Shown here: positions 6,505 through 10,717 of the stretch, piece by piece
How positions within the stretch are numbered: the stretch's first letter is position 1
Layout: each line of letters begins with the position of its first letter
Source: an uncultured Planctomycetaceae bacterium
GTDB taxonomy: Bacteria > Planctomycetota > Planctomycetia > Pirellulales > Thermoguttaceae
DNA length: 10,717 nt
Reading direction: 5' to 3'
Assembly (NCBI GenBank): GCA_947307005.1
Contig: CAMZHY010000085.1
Location: forward strand, 1-10,717
Translations under genes and position numbers: made by a program
The notes under the pieces: model-generated
The model's input: the letters and a program-made list of their open reading frames with translations, nothing else
Databases searched by the model: none
Told to the model about the DNA's origin: nothing

Positions 6505-7542
6505 TTGAAAACGTCGTTCAAAATAGGGAATCTTGTCGTTTCGCCGCCGGTTCTTTCCGCGCCGATGGCGGGGTACACAAACTACGCGCACCGCGAGATG
6601 TTGCGGCGTCTCGGCGGCGTGGGGCTGATTTCTACGGAAATGGCGAGCGCAAGGGCGTTTGTCTGCATGGGACGACGCGACGGGGAGGAACCGGCGCGTC
6701 TCTGGGGGGTGAGAGAAGAACCGCGTCCGCTTCTCGTTCAAATCTGGGACAATTGTCCCGAGACGCTCGAGGAACTTGGCGGAAAACTTGCGCATGAATT
6801 TCGCGTCAGCGTCGTCGATCTTAATTTTGGATGTCCGGCCCCCGCGATCGCCAAACGATCCGCGAGCGGCTCTTTTCTTCTGCGCTATCCGGAGAAAGTT
6901 GGCGAAATTGTCGAACGCGTCGCTCGAGCATGCGCGCCCGTCCCCGTGACGGCGAAAATTCGTCTCGGAATCACGCGCGACACGATCAACGCCCGCGACG
7001 TCGCCGAGGCGGTTGAAGGCGCGGGAGGCGCCGCGCTGACGGTTCACGGGCGGACCGCGAGACAGATGTATTCCGGCGTCGCCGATTGGGACGAAATCGC
7101 GAAGGTCGCCGACGTTCTGAAGTCGATCCCGCTGATCGGCAACGGCGATATTAAAACCGCGCGCGAGGCGATCGAACGTCTCGAAAACTATCCCGTCGCA
7201 GGGATTATGATCGGTCGCGCCGGGATCGATCGACCGTGGATTTTTCGCGAAATCGCGCAGTTGCTCCGAGGCGAGAAGGTCGCTCCCGAACCGTCGCCAC
7301 GCCAGCAGCGCGACCTTCTTCTGTCGCATTACGATCTCGTCGTCGAACGCTTTGGCGTCGAACTTGGCGTGAAGCAGATGCGTAAAGTCGCGTGCCATTA
7401 TTCTAAGGGCTTGCCCGGCGCGCGGACGTTTCGAGACCATATTGGGCGCGTGAAGACCGGCGAAGAGTTTTTGCGCGTCGTTGCCGAGGAATACTGCGTC
7501 GACGGCCCCGAGGACGAGCGTTTGTCCGAGCCCAATTCCTGA
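6505..7542 (+). CDS. dus: tRNA-dihydrouridine synthase (DusB/Nifr3 family)
   Basis: Flavoenzyme that reduces specific uridines in tRNA to dihydrouridine with NADPH and FMN. Counting from the TTG at 6505 (345 residues): FMN-binding start APMAGYTNYAHREM at 19-32, catalytic Cys110 in NFGCPAP, Lys151 in TAKIRLG, His181 in HGRTARQMYSG, GNGDI at 212-216 and the FMN-phosphate loop GIMIGRAGIDRPWIF at 233-247, then a helical C-terminal tRNA-binding domain from about 262. The frame stays open to a TTG at 6325, which has a GGAG 6 nt upstream and would give 405 residues; an ATG at 6388 is also in frame. I chose 6505 because DusB proteins begin about 15-20 residues before APMAG and the extra 60 residues match no part of the family, but its ribosome binding site (GGGG) is weak. 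Followed by a terminator at 7565. Family sure, start not. Confidence 0.9.
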   Translation: MKTSFKIGNLVVSPPVLSAPMAGYTNYAHREMLRRLGGVGLISTEMASARAFVCMGRRDGEEPARLWGVREEPRPLLVQIWDNCPETLEELGGKLAHEFRVSVVDLNFGCPAPAIAKRSASGSFLLRYPEKVGEIVERVARACAPVPVTAKIRLGITRDTINARDVAEAVEGAGGAALTVHGRTARQMYSGVADWDEIAKVADVLKSIPLIGNGDIKTAREAIERLENYPVAGIMIGRAGIDRPWIFREIAQLLRGEKVAPEPSPRQQRDLLLSHYDLVVERFGVELGVKQMRKVACHYSKGLPGARTFRDHIGRVKTGEEFLRVVAEEYCVDGPEDERLSEPNS

Positions 7543-7564
7543 AGTCGACCCCTTGATTTCGCAA

Positions 7565-7603
7565 GTCGCGGATGTTTCTAGACGATCCGCGACGTCGTTT
7601 TTT
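7565..7603 (+). terminator. Intrinsic terminator after dus
   Basis: A perfect 9-bp stem GTCGCGGAT / ATCCGCGAC (7565-7573 and 7585-7593) with an 11-nt loop is followed by GTCG and six T residues (7598-7603), 22 nt after the dus stop. It makes read-through into fabH unlikely. Confidence 0.8.
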
Positions 7604-7644
7604 CTGAAAAGTCAATTATTTTAGAAAAATGGGATTTATTGATA

Positions 7645-7673
7645 TTGGCGCTCCTGTTGTTTTTTTCTAGGAT
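7645..7673 (+). promoter_or_regulatory. Candidate sigma70 promoter for fabH
   Basis: TTGGCG (7645-7650, 4 of 6 consensus bases) and TAGGAT (7668-7673, 4 of 6) are exactly 17 bp apart, with an AT-rich tract of about 40 bp just upstream that could act as an UP element. It lies between the dus terminator and fabH. Transcription would start near 7680. Pattern-based only. Confidence 0.4.
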
Positions 7674-7721
7674 TGCCGCGTTGATTGAGCGACTTCGTCG
7701 TCGACGCGTTCGCTCGCTCTT

Positions 7722-7739
7722 AACGGCGAGGACGCCGTT
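7722..7739 (+). promoter_or_regulatory. Hairpin in the fabH leader
   Basis: A perfect 7-bp stem AACGGCG / CGCCGTT with a 4-nt AGGA loop lies 40 nt before the fabH ATG, followed by only two further T residues. Too short a U-tract for a standard terminator; it may be a leader structure or attenuator, or the end of something short upstream. Confidence 0.3.
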
Positions 7740-7778
7740 TTAACCAGACCAAAGCGCCAGTAAAGAACGAGTTATTCA

Positions 7779-8774
7779 ATGGTTCGCGCTATAATCACAG
7801 GGACGGGTTCTTATCTTCCGGAACGCGTCGTAACGAACGACGAGCTTGCGGAACGCATGCCGCAGACGTCTGACGAATGGATTTATTCTCACACGGGAAT
7901 CCACGCTCGTCATATCGCGGCGCCCGACGAGGCCCCCTCGGACATGGCGCTCGTTGCCGCGCAACGCGCGCTCGACCAAGCGGGTATTGGACCGGACGAT
8001 CTTGGGATGATCGTTGTGAGCACGGCGACCCCGGATTACGCGCCAACCCCGCTGACGTCGTGTATTCTCCAAGATACACTTGGCGCCGACCACGCGTCGG
8101 CTTACGATATGAGCGCCGCGTGTTGCGGGTTCATTTATAACCTTGAAATTGCGAAGAATTTCTTCTCGAACCCTCACTTCCGCAAGCCGATTCTGCTCGT
8201 GGCGACGGAGATCATGTCGCGTAAGGTCGACTGGAACGACTATCGAACGTGCATTCTCTTCGGGGACGGCGCGGGCGCGGTCGTGTTGCAACCGGACGAG
8301 AGCGAAGAGAACGCGGATCGGGGCGTCGTCGACTCCGTAATGATGGCGGACGGACGTTCGGGCAAGCATCTGCTCCTTGAAGGCGGCTGTCGTTCCGTCG
8401 ATTCGCTGAATCATCCGCAGGCGCACATTCTTCAGATGGGCGGTCAACAGGTTTACGCGTTTGCCGTCAAGGCGATCGTCGAGGTTGTGAACCTGCTGAT
8501 GAGTCGCAATAATCTTTCGATGGACGAGATAACCAAGATCGTTCCGCATCAGGCGAATTACCGCATTATCAAATCGGCGGGAACACGTTTAGGATTCGAG
8601 GACGACGAGAAGTTTTACATCAACCTCGAACTCGTCGCGAATACGGCGTCGGCGTCGATTCCGATCGCGCTCGACGAGATGAACCGCAGCGGTCAACTTA
8701 ATCGCGGCGACAAACTTTTGCTCGCGGGTTTCGGCGCCGGTCTTACCTACGGCGGAAATTACATCATCTGGTGA
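7779..8774 (+). CDS. fabH: 3-oxoacyl-ACP synthase III (FabH family)
   Basis: Thiolase-fold condensing enzyme that starts fatty-acid synthesis by joining acetyl-CoA (or a branched/other acyl-CoA) to malonyl-ACP. The 331-residue length is normal for the family (E. coli 317). Visible features: TGTGSYLPERVVTN at 7-20, TSDEWIYSHTGI at 30-41, catalytic Cys115 in SAACCGF, FGDGAGAVVL at 161-170, catalytic His257 in PHQANYRI and Asn288 in ANTASASIP, closing with GFGAGLTYGGNYIIW. The full Cys-His-Asn triad shows a decarboxylating condensing enzyme. A second cysteine (Cys116) directly follows the nucleophile. The ATG fits the family start; the ribosome binding site is weak. It stands alone between two terminators, without plsX, fabD, fabG or acpP beside it. 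A FabH-like enzyme for another acyl product cannot be excluded. Confidence 0.93.
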   Translation: MVRAIITGTGSYLPERVVTNDELAERMPQTSDEWIYSHTGIHARHIAAPDEAPSDMALVAAQRALDQAGIGPDDLGMIVVSTATPDYAPTPLTSCILQDTLGADHASAYDMSAACCGFIYNLEIAKNFFSNPHFRKPILLVATEIMSRKVDWNDYRTCILFGDGAGAVVLQPDESEENADRGVVDSVMMADGRSGKHLLLEGGCRSVDSLNHPQAHILQMGGQQVYAFAVKAIVEVVNLLMSRNNLSMDEITKIVPHQANYRIIKSAGTRLGFEDDEKFYINLELVANTASASIPIALDEMNRSGQLNRGDKLLLAGFGAGLTYGGNYIIW

Positions 8775-8809
8775 CGCGGAGCCGCCGTTGAACATGAATC
8801 AACGCTCTT

Positions 8810-8846
8810 GCCCGTCGACGCGAAGGGTTGCGTCGACGGGCTTTTT
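8810..8846 (+). terminator. Intrinsic terminator after fabH
   Basis: A perfect 12-bp stem GCCCGTCGACGC / GCGTCGACGGGC (8810-8821 and 8830-8841) with an 8-nt loop is followed by five T residues (8842-8846), 35 nt after the fabH stop. A strong Rho-independent terminator. Confidence 0.93.
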
Positions 8847-8882
8847 CATTTTCAACGCGACTTTCTTACGACGTTCTCGCGC

Positions 8883-8910
8883 TTGTCTTGACGCGCTCTT
8901 CTGTTACAAT
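8883..8910 (+). promoter_or_regulatory. Candidate extended -10 promoter for gmd
   Basis: TTGTCT (8883-8888, 4 of 6 consensus bases) is 16 bp from TACAAT (8905-8910, 5 of 6), which is preceded by an extended -10 TGT. It lies just after the fabH terminator and 54 bp before the gmd ATG, so transcription would start near 8917. Confidence 0.6.
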
Positions 8911-8916
8911 ACGGCG

Positions 8917-8950
8917 GACGGCGACGGTACTCGCCGTCGTTTCCTTTTTT
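8917..8950 (+). promoter_or_regulatory. Hairpin plus T-rich tract in the gmd leader
   Basis: GACGGCGA / TCGCCGTC (8917-8924 and 8931-8938) forms a perfect 8-bp stem with a 6-nt loop, followed by GTTTCC and six T residues (8945-8950). It begins right at the predicted transcription start and ends 14 nt before gmd. It looks like a terminator but is downstream of the promoter, so it could be an attenuator or a 5' stabilising stem. Confidence 0.4.
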
Positions 8951-8964
8951 AGAAAGAATGGGCG

Positions 8965-10032
8965 ATGAAGACTTCTTTAGTGACGGGCGCGACGGGGCAA
9001 GACGGTTCTTATTTGATCGAAAAACTGCTGTCGGAGGGGCGCCGCGTTTGCGCGATGACGCGCCGTTCTTCAACGTTTAATATGGCGCGGTTGAGCGGAC
9101 TCAAAGAGGGCGTTCAAAACAACGGGGCGGAACTGATTTACTGTCAAGGCGACTTGACGGATCAGTCGAGTCTTGAAGATATTCTCGGAAAGTACGAGCC
9201 TGACGAAGTTTATAATCTTGCGGCTCAGTCGGACGTCCATGCGTCTTTCGGCGTTCCGGAGTTCACCGCCGACGTCGACGCTCTCGGGACGCTACGACTC
9301 CTCGAGGGAATTAGACGGCTTGGACTTGAGAAGACGACGCGTTTTTATCAGGCCTCGACTTCCGAACTTTTCGGCGCTGTTCGCGAAAAGCCGCAACGCG
9401 AAACCACTCCCTTTGCCCCGCGCAGTCCTTACGCGGTTGCGAAACTCTACGCCTACTGGACGACGGTCAATTATCGCGAGGGGTATGGAATTTTCGCGTG
9501 TAACGGAATCCTTTTTAACCATGAAAGTCCGAGACGCGGCAAGAATTTTGTCACGCGAAAGATCACCTACGGAGCCGCAAGGATTAGGGAAGGGCTTCAA
9601 GACGTTTTGCGCCTAGGAAATATCGATTCGCGGCGCGATTGGGGGCACGCCGAGGATTACGTCGAAGGCATGTTCCTTATGCTCCAACACGAGACGCCGG
9701 ACGACTATGTCCTAGCGACGGGCGAACAGCATTCGGTCCGCGAATTTCTCGAGATCGTTTTTAGCCGTCTCGACTACGAGCTCGTTTGGCGTGGAAGCGG
9801 CGTCGAAGAGAAAGGAATCGATCGCAAATCGGGTAAAACGTTAGTGGAAATCGACGAGCGGTTCTTCCGTCCGAACGAAGTCAACTACCTCTGCGGCGAT
9901 TCGTCCAAAGCGCGTAACGTTCTCCAATGGTCTCCAAAACACACGTTCGCGTCGCTTGTCGAAGACATGATCCGCCATGATTTAGAGGTCGCGACCTTCG
10001 AGAAGAAAAACGGGATGGTCGTCGAAGTGTGA
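8965..10032 (+). CDS. gmd: GDP-mannose 4,6-dehydratase
   Basis: Short-chain dehydrogenase/reductase that turns GDP-D-mannose into GDP-4-keto-6-deoxy-D-mannose, the precursor of GDP-L-fucose, GDP-D-rhamnose and related surface sugars. The 355 residues show the NADP-binding GATGQDGSYL at 8-17, YNLAAQSDVHASF at 83-95, the catalytic STSELFG with Thr132 and Glu134, Tyr156 and Lys160 in SPYAVAKLYAYW, NHESPRRGKNFVTRK at 185-199, the nucleotide-sugar site LGNIDSRRDWGHAEDYV at 217-233 and RPNEVNYLCGDSSKA at 302-316. Catalytic positions equal those of E. coli Gmd. The ATG at 8965 fits the family start; the ribosome binding site is weak (GAAAGAA). No fucose synthase (fcl), reductase or glycosyltransferase is beside it in this window, so the final sugar is unknown. 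Confidence 0.97.
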   Translation: MKTSLVTGATGQDGSYLIEKLLSEGRRVCAMTRRSSTFNMARLSGLKEGVQNNGAELIYCQGDLTDQSSLEDILGKYEPDEVYNLAAQSDVHASFGVPEFTADVDALGTLRLLEGIRRLGLEKTTRFYQASTSELFGAVREKPQRETTPFAPRSPYAVAKLYAYWTTVNYREGYGIFACNGILFNHESPRRGKNFVTRKITYGAARIREGLQDVLRLGNIDSRRDWGHAEDYVEGMFLMLQHETPDDYVLATGEQHSVREFLEIVFSRLDYELVWRGSGVEEKGIDRKSGKTLVEIDERFFRPNEVNYLCGDSSKARNVLQWSPKHTFASLVEDMIRHDLEVATFEKKNGMVVEV

Positions 10033-10080
10033 CGCGCCCAAATTTTGAATAGGTCGAACGAATATGGGCGCGTTTGGGCG
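10032..10080 (+). repeat. Inverted repeats between convergent gmd and antiporter genes, possible terminator
   Basis: The arm ACGCGCCCA (10032-10040), at the gmd stop, can pair with TGGGCGCGT (10065-10073; 9 bp). A shifted arm CGCCCAAA (10035-10042) can instead pair with TTTGGGCG (10073-10080; 8 bp). The loops are long (24 and 30 nt) and only a short TTCT follows on the plus strand; on the minus strand no T-run follows. It sits where a terminator for gmd is expected, but it is not a standard one. Confidence 0.35.
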
Positions 10081-10093
10081 TTCTCGCGTAACG

Positions 10094-10717
10094 TTATCTT
10101 ACGACTGTAAACGTGACGTAGGCGGCGTAGAATAAGATCATGAAGATTCCTTCCCATCTCGTAATTTTTTGAGAACTGAGCGCGAAGCAAAACGTTAGAA
10201 CGGTCGCGACGAGAAGAATCGTTACGTCGTAAACCGACGCTACGTTGACGGCGATCGGACGAAGCGTCGCAGAAACGCCGAGAACGAACAGCAGATTGAA
10301 AATATTGGAACCGACGGCGTTGCCGATCGCCAGTCCTGTTTCCCCCTTTCGCGCCGCGACGATCGACGCCGCAAACTCTGGGAGCGACGTGCCGACCGCG
10401 ACAATTGTCAAGCCAATCAAGGTTTCTGTCATTCCTGCGGCTCGCGCGATTGCTCTTGCGCTATGACCTACCGCTTTGCCGCCGATGATGATTAACGCCA
10501 GACCGACGATTATCAAAAACACGCACTTGCCAAAAGACGCTTTCTTAACGTTCAGATCGTCAGAGTCAGAATCTAGCCCTACTCGTTTTTTCGTCGAAAG
10601 GATGAGAAAAACGATATACCCGACGAAAATACTGTTTAAGGCAATTCCAAACGTTCGCGTAACCGTTCCGATATTTTGTTCAACGGGCAAGGAGAAAAGC
10701 GCTTGTCCTCCGAAGAC
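10094..10717 (-). CDS. Na+/Ca2+ antiporter of the CaCA family, C-terminal part (cut by window edge)
   Basis: Membrane exchanger of the YrbG-like cation/Ca2+ antiporter family. 207 residues are visible and the frame is open through the right edge, so the N-terminal third or more is missing. The second alpha repeat is clear: GLTIVAVGTSLPEFAASIVAARKGETGLAIGNAVGSNIFNLLFVLG, holding the GTSLPE and GNAVGSNIFN ion-binding signatures. Before it are a membrane segment (FVGYIVFLIL), an acidic/basic cytosolic loop (DSDSDD) and another segment (FLIIVGLALIIIGG); two more hydrophobic segments follow, ending FTVVR. An internal TTG at 10690 could be mistaken for a start, but the frame continues upstream without a stop. 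The family is clear; whether it carries Ca2+/Na+ or Ca2+/H+ cannot be told. Confidence 0.9.
   Translation of the reverse strand, partial: VFGGQALFSLPVEQNIGTVTRTFGIALNSIFVGYIVFLILSTKKRVGLDSDSDDLNVKKASFGKCVFLIIVGLALIIIGGKAVGHSARAIARAAGMTETLIGLTIVAVGTSLPEFAASIVAARKGETGLAIGNAVGSNIFNLLFVLGVSATLRPIAVNVASVYDVTILLVATVLTFCFALSSQKITRWEGIFMILFYAAYVTFTVVR

Noticed and set aside
6469..7440. Long minus-strand open frame (323 codons) opposite dus
   Set aside because: Shadow of the dus codon pattern; no motifs, low-complexity basic composition, no ribosome binding site.
7776..8549. Minus-strand open frame (257 codons) opposite fabH
   Set aside because: Antisense to a complete FabH with an intact catalytic triad; Arg-rich translation without recognisable domains.
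1..10717. tRNA genes, CRISPR arrays, insertion sequences or phage/defence genes
   Set aside because: No TPsiC-like tRNA arms in cloverleaf context, no spaced direct repeats, no transposase or nuclease motifs were seen on either strand.

Overview
The window looks like ordinary chromosomal DNA of a moderately GC-rich bacterium. The best guess is a planctomycete: the dihydrouridine synthase ('PMAGYTNY... GGVGLIST', 'LWGVREEPRPLLVQIWDN') and the eukaryote-like histidyl-tRNA synthetase resemble planctomycete proteins from memory. No marker gene here proves it. I see no tRNA or rRNA gene, CRISPR array, insertion sequence or phage gene, and no part whose composition clearly suggests recent transfer.

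Layout. Positions 1-2677 (minus strand) form a likely operon read right to left: a DRE-TIM aldolase of unknown substrate, a possible 27-codon small ORF, hisS, then the first 57 codons of ispH, which runs off the left edge. A sigma70-like promoter at 2885-2913 would give a leader of about 200 nt with several hairpins, two of them mutually exclusive. Positions 3043-5991 (minus) hold a three-polypeptide proton-translocating transhydrogenase, pntAA-pntAB-pntB. The genes are almost or actually overlapping and end at a perfect 12-bp intrinsic terminator. A gap of about 330-510 bp (depending on the dus start) separates this from the plus-strand genes.

Positions 6505-10032 (plus) carry three genes that look like separate transcription units: a DusB-type tRNA-dihydrouridine synthase followed by a terminator, a FabH-type ketoacyl-ACP synthase III with its own candidate promoter and terminator, and GDP-mannose 4,6-dehydratase (gmd) with an extended -10 promoter and a leader hairpin. 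From 10094 to the right edge, converging on gmd, is the C-terminal part of a CaCA-family Na+/Ca2+ antiporter.

Functionally these are core-metabolism genes: isoprenoid precursors (ispH), translation and tRNA modification (hisS, dus), NADPH supply and redox balance (pntAA/AB/B), fatty-acid initiation (fabH), cell-surface deoxysugar precursors (gmd) and ion homeostasis. Only the transhydrogenase genes form an obvious single complex. No clearly new multi-gene system is visible. The points most worth following are the aldolase of unknown substrate heading the hisS-ispH operon, its structured leader, the Asn replacing the proton-channel His in PntB, and the eukaryote-like HisRS.
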